Origin: JAUREX01 sp044356825
GTDB lineage: Bacteria > Pseudomonadota > Alphaproteobacteria > Rhodobacterales > Rhodobacteraceae
Reading direction: 5' to 3'
DNA length: 9,483 bases
Assembly: GCA_044356825.1 (NCBI GenBank)
Contig: JBIKVM010000116.1
Location: 1 to 9,483, forward strand
Shown here piece after piece: positions 1-5,665 of the stretch. The notes beneath the pieces were generated by a model. It made no database searches and was not told the DNA's origin. It saw nothing but the letters and a program-made list of their open reading frames with translations. Every line of letters starts with the position of its first letter. Position 1 is the first letter of the stretch. The position numbers were made by a program, and so were the translations under genes.

Positions 1-104
1 TGACGAACCTCGCCAAGTCGCAAATCCTGCAGCAGGCCTCGATGGCGATGCTCGCGCAGGCGAATGCCTCGAAGCAGGGCGTGCTGAGCCTCCTGCAGCG
101 CTGA
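1..104 (+). CDS. Flagellin, C-terminal end (partial)
   Basis: This is the last 33 codons of a gene that enters from the left edge; the reading frame begins at base 3 and stops with TGA at 102-104. The visible tail runs from TNLAKSQILQQA through SMAMLAQANASKQ to GVLSLLQR. This amphipathic helix, rich in Gln, Ala and Ser and ending in a VLSLL motif, is the hallmark of the flagellin C-terminal D0 domain. That domain pairs with the N-terminal helix to form the core of the flagellar filament. The protein would be exported by the flagellar type III system and polymerised outside the cell. A strong terminator follows 17 bases after the stop, as expected for a highly expressed monocistronic flagellin gene. 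The rest of the protein is outside the window, so the exact paralogue cannot be named. Confidence 0.85.
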   Translation, partial: TNLAKSQILQQASMAMLAQANASKQGVLSLLQR

Positions 105-121
105 GGCGCGCGCGCGGCCGC

Positions 122-149
122 AAGGGGCCCCGGGAAACCGGGGCCCCTT
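122..149 (+). terminator. Intrinsic terminator after flagellin
   Basis: A perfect 12-bp inverted repeat (122-133 with 138-149) encloses a GAAA tetraloop at 134-137, and the right arm runs into TTT (148-150). The stem is almost all G-C with A-A/T-T at its base. The U-tract is short, but the stem is exceptionally stable and lies just after the flagellin stop codon. Because the arm begins with AA and ends with TT it could also act in the opposite direction, stopping any transcript arriving from the tRNA-Asn side. Confidence 0.85.
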
Positions 150-394
150 TGCTGTCGTGCGATCAGTGCGGGAGTCGGTCGCAATCAGTGCCGGATCAGT
201 GCCGCCGCCCCAGCGGTTGCCACCCCGCCGCGCCCGCGCGGTCTGCCCCCACGCGCCGCCGGCCGATCGCCCCGGGAAAGGCGCCCCGGCCGCGACCAGC
301 CGCGCAGCCCGTGGCCGCACCGAGATATCGCGCGCCCTCAGAACGCTACCGCGTCAGGATCACCGGCCTGAATCGACGATGACGGGGGATTTTC
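150..394. other. Non-coding spacer with phased octamer repeats
   Basis: This stretch lies between the flagellin terminator and the 3' end of tRNA-Asn. No frame here reads like a protein; the open frames are Pro/Arg-rich products of the GC bias, and one of them runs into the tRNA. Three copies of ATCAGTGC are present (162-169, 184-191, 195-202), with starts 22 and 11 bases apart. A weak 5-bp inverted repeat (354-358 with 367-371) lies downstream of the tRNA on the minus strand and lacks a T-run, so it is a poor terminator candidate. I see no clear promoter. Confidence 0.5.
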
Positions 395-469
395 TGGCTC
401 CGGCGGTAGGGATCGAACCTACGACCAATTGATTAACAGTCAACTGCTCTACCGCTGAGCTACGCCGGA
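395..469 (-). tRNA. tRNA-Asn (anticodon GUU)
   Basis: On the minus strand the sequence folds as a complete 75-nt cloverleaf. The 7-bp acceptor stem TCCGGCG/CGCCGGA has discriminator G. There is a GCTC/GAGC D stem. The anticodon stem GTTGA/TCAAT carries loop CTGTTAA, with the anticodon read from 437-435. The T arm is GTAGG-TTCGATC-CCTAC, and CCA is encoded at 397-395. GUU reads the Asn codons AAC and AAU. The gene stands alone between the flagellin region and the metallo-hydrolase gene and has its own candidate promoter just upstream. tRNA genes are frequent integration sites, but no second copy of its 3' end is seen in this window, so there is no sign of an inserted element here. Confidence 0.97.
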
Positions 470-478
470 CCGAGGTGC

Positions 479-507
479 GCTATAGCAAGGGGTTGCGGGG
501 GCGTCCA
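479..507 (-). promoter_or_regulatory. Candidate sigma-70 promoter for tRNA-Asn
   Basis: Reading the minus strand, TGGACG (507-502) matches 4 of 6 positions of the -35 consensus. Exactly 17 bases later, TATAGC (484-479) matches 4 of 6 positions of the -10 consensus. Transcription would begin near 472, only a few bases before the mature tRNA 5' end at 469, which is a common arrangement for single bacterial tRNA genes. The spacing and position are good, but hexamer matches alone are not proof. Confidence 0.5.
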
Positions 508-520
508 GAGGGTTCGCGCG

Positions 521-1423
521 TCAGCCCGCGGGCGCGAAGACAACCGAGGTGATCGCCGTTTCCGTGCCGGCTGCGGCGCGGATGCGGCCCTTGCGTGCGA
601 GATCGACGAGATGGGCCAGCACGTTGCGCGCGGCGGCCGCATGCAGCCCCGGCGGCGTTCCGACATAGACCTGCGCCACGATGTCTGCGATCCGCGCCGG
701 GGCGGCCGACAGGATGGCGAGGATCTCCGCCTCGCGCGCGCGGCGATGCGCGGCAAGCGCCGCGATCCGGCCGCGGGCGTCGGGGACGCCTTCACCGTGA
801 CCCGGCCAGAGTGCTGCCGTGCCCGTCGAGGCGAGCCGCTCCAGCGAAGTCATGTAGTCGCCCATGTCCCCGTCGGGCGGCGAGACGATGCTGCTCGACC
901 AGCCCATGACATGATCGCCCGACAGCGCCCAGTCCGCCCCGATCAGGCAGATGTGGTCGTCGAGGTGGCCCGGCGTGTGCAGCACGCGCAGCGGCCAGCC
1001 GGGCAGGTCGATCTGCGCGCCATCGTCGAGGGAGGCGTCCGCGCTGAAGGCGGGGTCCACTCCCTCGCCGCCCCCGATGTCGTAGCCTGCCATGAAGTCG
1101 GGCATGGCAGCCCCGCCACTTGCCGGCCCACCGAGGACCGGGACACCGGCCCATTGTGCGATGGCACGGGCCAGCCCGGCATGATCGCGGTGTCGGTGCG
1201 TCAGGATGATCCAGCCGATCCGCTCGCACAGTCCGAGCGCATCGCGCAGGGCGGCGGCGTGCCGAGCGTCGTCCGGGCCCGGATCGATGAGGGCGACGCG
1301 CCCCTCGCCGACGATGTAGCTGTTGGTGCCCGGTCCGGTCAGGGCAGAGGGGTTCGGCGCCACCACACGGCGAAGTCCGGGCCCCAGTCGGACCGCGACG
1401 CCCGGGCGAAGATCATCTTGCAC
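521..1423 (-). CDS. LACTB2-like MBL-fold metallo-hydrolase
   Basis: This is a 300-residue soluble protein of the metallo-beta-lactamase fold. The visible zinc ligands are HxHxDH at residues 76-81 (THRHRDH), H153 in HTPGH, D170 in SGDH and H209 in WPGHGEG. After the catalytic domain, from about residue 220, a helical basic segment matches the short winged-helix tail of LACTB2-type proteins. Characterised relatives include the mitochondrial endoribonuclease LACTB2, but many bacterial members have no known substrate, so a specific reaction should not be assigned. The frame stays open to an ATG at 1618, but that would run through the divergent kinase gene. I chose the GTG at 1423, which has a purine-rich AAAAGGGGGGG directly upstream, and homology-like sequence begins soon after it. 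The start codon is inferred. Divergent from the kinase gene, with tRNA-Asn downstream on the same strand. Confidence 0.88.
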   Translation of the reverse strand: MQDDLRPGVAVRLGPGLRRVVAPNPSALTGPGTNSYIVGEGRVALIDPGPDDARHAAALRDALGLCERIGWIILTHRHRDHAGLARAIAQWAGVPVLGGPASGGAAMPDFMAGYDIGGGEGVDPAFSADASLDDGAQIDLPGWPLRVLHTPGHLDDHICLIGADWALSGDHVMGWSSSIVSPPDGDMGDYMTSLERLASTGTAALWPGHGEGVPDARGRIAALAAHRRAREAEILAILSAAPARIADIVAQVYVGTPPGLHAAAARNVLAHLVDLARKGRIRAAAGTETAITSVVFAPAG

Positions 1424-1426
1424 CTG

Positions 1427-1437
1427 CCCCCCCTTTT
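1427..1437 (-). promoter_or_regulatory. Ribosome binding site that sets the GTG start
   Basis: On the minus strand AAAAGGGGGGG lies 3 bases before the GTG at 1423 (about 6 from the central AAGGGG). It is the only Shine-Dalgarno-like sequence near the beginning of the conserved part of the metallo-hydrolase. It therefore supports GTG over the much longer open frame that overlaps the kinase gene. Confidence 0.5.
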
Positions 1438-1468
1438 CCGAATGCCGTCGGCCCGCTAGGGTCCGCAA

Positions 1469-2800
1469 ATGGCGGTCACGGTCAAGTCCTTCCTGCCCCG
1501 GGGGCTCTACGGTCGCGCGGCGCTGATCCTGATCGTGCCGGTGGCGACGCTTCTGATTGTCGTGTCGGTCGTCTTCGTGCAGCGCCATTTCGAGTCGGTC
1601 GCCCGCCAGCTGACGCAATCGCTCGTGCGCGATCTCGATCTGCTCGGGGCGGTGGTCGCGGCCGAAGGGGCGCGCGGCGGCGATGTCGCGCAGGCGCTGC
1701 GCGATGGGGCGACGCGGCTCGGGTTCACGGTCGATGCCGCAGATGCTGCTCCCGACGCCGACAGCCGCGCCGCCTGGGATTTCTCAGGCCGGATCGTCAT
1801 TGCGGTGCTGCGCGCCGAGTTGCCCGAACTCGACAGCGTGCTGCTGACCCAGAGCCCGTCGCGGGTCCTCATCTGGTGGCGCAGCCCCGCGGGGCTTGTG
1901 CGCCTTGAGGTCCCGCGCGGGCGCGTCACGGCCACGAACCCCCATCAGCTTCTTGTCCTCATGCTGGTGACGGGGCTTTTGATGACGGCAATCTCGTTTC
2001 AGTATCTCCGCAATCAGCTCACGCCCATCGCGCGGCTTGCCCGCGCCGCCGAAGCCTTTGGTCGCGGCGAAGTCGTGCCCTACATGGTTCGCGGTGCGAC
2101 CGAGGTGCGCGCCGCGGGCATGGCATTCCTCGACATGCGCGAGCGGATCGAGCGCCAGATCGAGCAGCGCACCCTCATGCTCACGGGGGTGAGCCACGAT
2201 TTGCGCACGCCGCTCACGCGCTTGCGCCTTGGCCTCGCCATGCTCGAACCCGGCGAGGAGACGGCCGCCCTCGCCCGCGACATCGACGAGATGGAGCGGA
2301 TGCTCGACGATTTTCTCGCCTTTGCTCGTGGCGAGGGCGGCGAGATGGCCCAAGCCCTAGATCCGCGTACCTTCGTGGCGGGCGTCCTCGCCGACGCAGC
2401 GCGTGCGGGGCACGGGGCCGTCCTTGTGCCGGGCCCCGATCTGCCGCCGCTCCGGGTGCGTCCGCGCGGTCTGGGCCGCGCCATCGGCAACCTGCTTGCC
2501 AACGCCGCGCGCTACGGTACGCGGTCCGAGGTCAGCGTCAACCTCGACGGCACGACCCTTGTCATCGCGGTTGAGGACGACGGCCCTGGCATCCCCGAGG
2601 CGCGTCGCGCCGAGGCGCTGCGCCCCTTCACCCGTCTTGACCCCGCGCGCGATCCGAATGCGGGCGGCGTCGGCCTCGGCCTCGCGATTGCCCAGGCCGC
2701 GGCGGATGCCCACGGCGGAGCGCTCGTGCTGACCGACGGGCAGGGATTGCCGGGTCTTCGGGCCGAATTGCGCCTTCCTGCCGTCCCTTCGGACGCGTGA
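1469..2800 (+). CDS. EnvZ-type sensor histidine kinase
   Basis: This is a 443-residue inner-membrane sensor kinase that autophosphorylates on His and passes phosphate to a response regulator. Visible order: TM1 at about 16-38; a periplasmic segment of about 120 residues (39-159); TM2 at about 160-178; a HAMP-like linker (about 180-232). Then come the H box with H243 (SHDLRTPLTRLRL), the N box N341-N345 (NLLANAARY), G1 D371-G374 (EDDGPG), the F box at F388 and G2 G399-G404 (GGVGLGLA). All catalytic motifs are intact, and the order and H box resemble EnvZ. The start ATG has a weak AGGG 7 bases upstream. No response regulator adjoins it: the neighbours are a divergent metallo-hydrolase and sodB. 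The signal sensed is unknown; the periplasmic part has no motif I recognise. Confidence 0.92.
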   Translation: MAVTVKSFLPRGLYGRAALILIVPVATLLIVVSVVFVQRHFESVARQLTQSLVRDLDLLGAVVAAEGARGGDVAQALRDGATRLGFTVDAADAAPDADSRAAWDFSGRIVIAVLRAELPELDSVLLTQSPSRVLIWWRSPAGLVRLEVPRGRVTATNPHQLLVLMLVTGLLMTAISFQYLRNQLTPIARLARAAEAFGRGEVVPYMVRGATEVRAAGMAFLDMRERIERQIEQRTLMLTGVSHDLRTPLTRLRLGLAMLEPGEETAALARDIDEMERMLDDFLAFARGEGGEMAQALDPRTFVAGVLADAARAGHGAVLVPGPDLPPLRVRPRGLGRAIGNLLANAARYGTRSEVSVNLDGTTLVIAVEDDGPGIPEARRAEALRPFTRLDPARDPNAGGVGLGLAIAQAAADAHGGALVLTDGQGLPGLRAELRLPAVPSDA

Positions 2801-2803
2801 TCC

Positions 2804-2850
2804 GAGGTCGCTGCCAAGCCGCACCCTTGACCTTGGCTTCCCGCGACCTC
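2804..2850 (+). terminator. Long two-part hairpin after the kinase gene
   Basis: Three bases after the kinase stop, GAGGTCGC (2804-2811) pairs perfectly with GCGACCTC (2843-2850). Inside it, GCCAAG (2813-2818) pairs with CTTGGC (2832-2837), leaving a 1x5 internal loop and a 13-nt apical loop. TTATT follows directly. This is a plausible intrinsic terminator for the kinase transcript. It could instead be a leader structure of the sodB mRNA, or two superimposed operator repeats. The T-tract is interrupted, so terminator function is inferred. Confidence 0.5.
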
Positions 2851-2856
2851 TTATTG
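2827..2856 (+). promoter_or_regulatory. Weak candidate sodB promoter
   Basis: TTGACC (2827-2832) is a 5 of 6 match to the -35 consensus. Eighteen bases later TTATTG (2851-2856) is a poor -10 candidate. A start near 2863 would give a leader of about 50 bases. The candidate overlaps the hairpin that ends at 2850. sodB needs its own promoter if that hairpin terminates, and this is the best candidate seen. Confidence 0.25.
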
Positions 2857-2865
2857 CCGCAGCGG

Positions 2866-2882
2866 CGGGGCGTATCGCCCCG
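2866..2882. repeat. Inverted repeat upstream of sodB
   Basis: CGGGGCG (2866-2872) and CGCCCCG (2876-2882) form a perfect 7-bp inverted repeat around TAT, 32 bases before the sodB ATG. No T-run follows, so it is unlikely to be a terminator. It could be an operator for a dimeric regulator or a small leader hairpin. It is too GC-rich to resemble a Fur box. Confidence 0.45.
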
Positions 2883-2914
2883 GCCGATCCGATCACCCGC
2901 CGAAAGGAACCGCC

Positions 2915-3517
2915 ATGGCCTTCACCCTTCCCGATCTGCCCTATGCCCACGACGCGCTCGCCGCGCTCGGGATGTCGCGCGAGACGCTCGAGTATCACCA
3001 CGACCTGCACCACAAGGCCTATGTCGACAACGGCAACAAGCTCATCGCCGGAACCGAGTGGGAGGGGCAGAGCCTCGAGGCCATCGTGCGCGGCACCTAC
3101 AAGGCGGGGGCGGTCGCGCAGTCGGGCATCTTCAACAACGCGAGCCAGCACTGGAACCACAACGAGTTCTGGAAGATGATGGGCCCGGGCGAGAACAAGA
3201 AGATGCCGGGCGCGCTGGAAAAGGCGCTGGTCGAGAGCTTTGGGTCGGTCCAGAAGTTCAAGGACGATTTCGCCGCCGCCGGCGCCGGCCAGTTCGGCTC
3301 GGGCTGGGCCTGGCTCGTGCGCGACACGGACGGCGCCCTCAAGGTCACCAAGACCGAGAACGGGGTGAACCCGCTCTGCTTCGGACAGACGGCGCTGCTC
3401 GGCTGCGACGTGTGGGAGCATTCCTACTACATCGACTTCCGCAACAAGCGGCCGGCCTATCTGATGAACTTCCTCGAAAAGCTCGTGAACTGGGAAAACG
3501 TCGCGAGCCGGATGTGA
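2915..3517 (+). CDS. sodB: Superoxide dismutase (Fe/Mn family, Fe-type features)
   Basis: This 200-residue cytosolic enzyme converts superoxide to oxygen and hydrogen peroxide. It opens with FTLPDLPYAHDAL, the usual start of the family. The four metal ligands are visible: H28 in EYHHDLHH, H82 in QHWNHNEFW, and D165 and H169 in DVWEHSYY. The active-site Gln is Q78 in the NNASQHWNH segment, the position used by iron-type enzymes; manganese-type enzymes have Gly there and carry their Gln near residue 150, where this protein has Gly. Iron is therefore likely, although related alphaproteobacterial enzymes can accept either metal. There is no signal peptide. AAAGGA (2903-2908) lies 6 bases before the ATG. 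The gene is probably transcribed alone: a hairpin precedes it and a stem follows it. Length is normal and the gene is intact. Confidence 0.96.
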   Translation: MAFTLPDLPYAHDALAALGMSRETLEYHHDLHHKAYVDNGNKLIAGTEWEGQSLEAIVRGTYKAGAVAQSGIFNNASQHWNHNEFWKMMGPGENKKMPGALEKALVESFGSVQKFKDDFAAAGAGQFGSGWAWLVRDTDGALKVTKTENGVNPLCFGQTALLGCDVWEHSYYIDFRNKRPAYLMNFLEKLVNWENVASRM

Positions 3518-3525
3518 GGCACGCT

Positions 3526-3546
3526 CGGGCGGCCCAGCGCCGCCCG
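3526..3546. terminator. Stem between convergent sodB and LOG genes
   Basis: CGGGCGGC (3526-3533) pairs perfectly with GCCGCCCG (3539-3546) around a 5-nt loop. It starts 9 bases after the sodB stop and ends 4 bases before the end of the convergent LOG gene. It lacks a T-run on either strand, so it may be a weak bidirectional terminator or an RNA 3'-end stabiliser. The position between convergent genes is the main support. Confidence 0.45.
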
Positions 3547-3550
3547 CCGT

Positions 3551-4105
3551 TCAGCCCAGTGCCCCGCGCAGGCGGGGGCCAAGGGTCGCGACATCGGGCA
3601 CGACCGTGATCAGATCGCGCAGCGAGGGTTCGGCGAAACCCTGCGCGATCACATGATCGATCAGCGCCACCAGCGGCCCCCAGAACCCGCCCGCGTCGAT
3701 CAGGAAGATCGGCTTGCGGTGCAGGCCGATCTGTTTCCAGGTGAGCACCTCGAAAAATTCGTCGAGCGTCCCCGCCCCGCCGGGCAACACCATGATCGCG
3801 TCGGCGTTCATGAACATGACCTTCTTGCGCTCGTGCATGTTCTCCGTGAGGATCAGCGTCGATAAGCCCTCGCGCGGGATCTCGCGCCCCTGAAGGTGCG
3901 CAGGGATGACGCCAAGCGCCGTTGCCCCCGCCCCCTGTGCCGCGGCTGCAGTTCGACCCATGATGCCGACATCCCCCGCGCCATAGATCAGCCGCCATCC
4001 CTCGGCGGCAATGAGGCGCCCCAACTCGTCCGCCGCTGCCACGAATTCGGGACGCCTGCCGGTGCGCGAGCCGCAGTAGACGCAAATCGAGCGGGTTCTC
4101 TGCAT
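3551..4105 (-). CDS. LOG-family nucleotide phosphoribohydrolase
   Basis: This 184-residue Rossmann-fold protein belongs to the LOG (Lonely Guy) family, once annotated as lysine decarboxylase-like. Characterised members cleave cytokinin riboside 5'-monophosphates, or AMP, to the free base and ribose 5-phosphate. The substrate in a free-living alphaproteobacterium is uncertain. Visible motifs are the start ICVYCGSRTG, the nucleotide loop at 41-50 (YGAGDVGIMG), MHERKK (90-95, containing the expected catalytic Arg), and PGGAGTLDE (108-116, ending in the catalytic Glu). The first loop has Ala in place of the second Gly of the usual GGGxxGLMG. GAGGG lies 7 bases before the ATG. The gene is divergent from the LysM gene with 92 bases between them, and convergent with sodB. 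Length fits the short class I LOG proteins. Confidence 0.93.
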   Translation of the reverse strand: MQRTRSICVYCGSRTGRRPEFVAAADELGRLIAAEGWRLIYGAGDVGIMGRTAAAAQGAGATALGVIPAHLQGREIPREGLSTLILTENMHERKKVMFMNADAIMVLPGGAGTLDEFFEVLTWKQIGLHRKPIFLIDAGGFWGPLVALIDHVIAQGFAEPSLRDLITVVPDVATLGPRLRGALG

Positions 4106-4197
4106 TGAACTGCCCTCGGAAACGTGATTTCACGGCCTTAACATGGATCCGTCGCTCTGCTCGACAAGAGAGCGTCGAAGAGGTCAAGGGGAAGTAA
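4106..4197. promoter_or_regulatory. Divergent intergenic region, LOG and LysM genes
   Basis: These 92 bases must hold the promoters of both the LOG gene (leftward) and the LysM gene (rightward) unless they lie inside coding DNA. On the plus strand TAACAT (4139-4144) is a 4 of 6 match to a -10 box, but the hexamer 17 bases upstream is poor. On the minus strand TTGTCG with TGTTAA 18 bases later is a weak pair for LOG. The LysM gene has a good ribosome binding site, AAGGGGA (4186-4192). No inverted repeat stands out. Confidence 0.3.
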
Positions 4198-5598
4198 ATG
4201 AGCGAGCAGCCTGGACAGGGTGGCGCGACTCGGATCGTGCTGGTCGCGGCGGCACTCGCGGCGGTTGCGGCGGTGGGATTTTCTCTGCTTGATCGCGAAG
4301 GCCCGCCGGCCCCGGCCGAGACAGCCGCTCCCGCGCCCGAGACGGCGGCACCTGCGGCACCCGCGGGGACGACGACCGAAGCCCAGCCGGCCGCCCCGGC
4401 TGCGCAATCGGCCGAGGCGGTTGCGCCCGCGGCACCGGCAACCGAGGCATCTCGGCCGGCTTCCGAAGCCCCCGCCGCTGCCGCCCAGCCCGCGCCCGAA
4501 GCTGCCGCTCCTGCCCCCGAGGATGCCGCCCCCGAAGCGACGGCAACCGAGACAACTCAAGCGGTGCCCGAAGCCCCCGCCGCTGCCGCACAGCCTGCGG
4601 TCGAAACGGCGGCCCCGGCCGAGGACGCCGTCCCAGCGCAGGCAACTGCCGAAGCCGAAGTCGCTTTTGACATCGTGCGCATCGAGTCTGATGGCAACGC
4701 GCTGATTGCAGGGCGTGCTCCGGCGCGTGCGCTCGTGCAACTGCAACTCGACGGCGCACCTCTGGGAGAGACCCGCGCCGACGGGCTCGGATCCTTTACG
4801 CTCTTTGCCGATCTCGGTCCGTCCCCGACCCCGCGCCTGATGACGCTTTCGGTCTCGCTTGCCGACGGGCGCGAGGTTGCAACGGACGCAAGCGTGATCG
4901 TGGGACCGGTCGCCCCGCTTCCGGCGGAAGCGCCCGCCCCGACCCCCGAGGTGGCGGTGGCATCACCCGCCCCTGCAGAATCCGAGGCTGCACCATCGCC
5001 TTCGGCCGACCAGCAGGCGCCCGCTCAAGGCGCCGCGCAGACCGCCGAAGCCCAGGCTGCGCCGCAGCCTGCAGCCGTTGCGGTTGACAGCACGGGTGTG
5101 AAGGTTCTGCAGCCCGCGGCTGACGCTGCTCCCGAGTCGGTGGTGATCGATGCGATTTCCTACACCGATGCCGGAAATGTCGTGCTCGCCGGTCGGGGAG
5201 CGGCGGGGCAGTTCGTGCGCGTCTATCTCGACAATGAGGCTCTGCTGACAACCCTCATTTCCGAGGACGCAACATGGCGCGCGAGCCTTCCAGCCATCGC
5301 GCCGGGCGTCTACACGCTGCGTGCCGACCAGCTAGACGACGCCGGCAGAGTCACCTCGCGGTTCGAGACACCTTTCAAGCGCGAGGCGCCCGAGACTGTC
5401 GCGGCAGCTGTAACCGAGGCGGTGGAGGCCACGACGGTGACGGTCCAGCCCGGCAACTCGCTCTGGCGGATCGCGCGCCGAACTTACGGCTCGGGTCTGC
5501 TTTACGTACAGATCTTCGAGGCCAACCGTGACCTGATCCGCAACCCCGACCTTATCTATCCGGGGCAGGTCTTCACGCTCCCGCGCGTCGAGCAGTGA
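4198..5598 (+). CDS. Membrane-anchored LysM protein with Ala/Pro-rich linkers
   Basis: This 466-residue envelope protein has a short cytoplasmic tail and then one hydrophobic segment at about 12-30 with no lipobox, so it is probably an N-terminal membrane anchor. Residues 35-153 are an Ala/Pro/Glu-rich, low-complexity linker. Two beta-rich modules that look related follow, at about 155-235 (FDIVRIESDGNALIAGRA...) and 314-396 (VVIDAISYTDAGNVVLAGRG...). A second Ala/Pro linker (237-292) separates them. A C-terminal LysM domain (about 414-462; VTVQPGNSLWRIARRTYG to LIYPGQVFTLP) should bind N-acetylglucosamine in peptidoglycan. The modules resemble Ig-like folds, but that is inference. The likely role is tethering the inner membrane to the cell wall; no catalytic motif is seen. 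The Atm1-like exporter gene starts 67 bases downstream and may share its transcript. It is not a specific named gene. Confidence 0.9.
   Translation: MSEQPGQGGATRIVLVAAALAAVAAVGFSLLDREGPPAPAETAAPAPETAAPAAPAGTTTEAQPAAPAAQSAEAVAPAAPATEASRPASEAPAAAAQPAPEAAAPAPEDAAPEATATETTQAVPEAPAAAAQPAVETAAPAEDAVPAQATAEAEVAFDIVRIESDGNALIAGRAPARALVQLQLDGAPLGETRADGLGSFTLFADLGPSPTPRLMTLSVSLADGREVATDASVIVGPVAPLPAEAPAPTPEVAVASPAPAESEAAPSPSADQQAPAQGAAQTAEAQAAPQPAAVAVDSTGVKVLQPAADAAPESVVIDAISYTDAGNVVLAGRGAAGQFVRVYLDNEALLTTLISEDATWRASLPAIAPGVYTLRADQLDDAGRVTSRFETPFKREAPETVAAAVTEAVEATTVTVQPGNSLWRIARRTYGSGLLYVQIFEANRDLIRNPDLIYPGQVFTLPRVEQ
4465..4635 (+). repeat. Internal duplication in the Ala/Pro linker
   Basis: A segment beginning GAAGCCCCCGCCGCTGCCGC occurs at 4465 and again at 4570, an offset of 105 bases (35 codons). 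At protein level both copies read EAPAAAAQPA, followed by similar Glu/Ala/Pro text ending in EDA. This suggests tandem duplication of a 35-codon unit, with later drift, as the source of the linker length. Such a repeat may vary in copy number between strains. Confidence 0.6.
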
Positions 5599-5665
5599 TG
5601 CGCCTGCCATTGTGCCTTGCCGCTGGCTGGTTCAAACCCTGCAGGTCGTTCCGGACAAACCATAG

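Noticed and set aside
354..371. A TCAGG/CCTGA inverted repeat as terminator of tRNA-Asn.
   Set aside because: The stem is only 5 bp with an 8-base loop and no T-run on the minus strand.
157..432. A 91-codon open frame ending in a segment like AVGIEPTTN.
   Set aside because: Its end is a translation of the tRNA-Asn gene in the antisense direction, a well-known source of false proteins; the rest is Pro/Arg-rich GC-bias sequence with no ribosome binding site.
395..469. tRNA-Asn as an integration (attachment) site for a mobile element.
   Set aside because: I found no repeated copy of the tRNA 3' end and no integrase or phage gene in the window.
611..1459. A 282-codon plus-strand frame opposite the metallo-hydrolase.
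   Set aside because: It is antisense to a gene with all zinc-binding motifs intact; its composition is typical of a shadow frame in GC-rich DNA.
1424..1618. N-terminal extension of the metallo-hydrolase to an ATG at 1618.
   Set aside because: It would overlap the first 50 codons of the divergent kinase, its residues are His/Arg/Asp-rich antisense sequence, and a GTG with a purine-rich upstream site exists at 1423.
2357..3421. A 354-codon minus-strand frame across the kinase end and sodB.
   Set aside because: It runs antisense to two clear genes and through their intergenic hairpins, and has no recognisable motif.
4138..4746. Gly/Arg-rich minus-strand frame opposite the LysM linker.
   Set aside because: It is the reverse-strand reading of Ala/Pro codons; repetitive Gly/Arg text is the expected shadow, not a protein.
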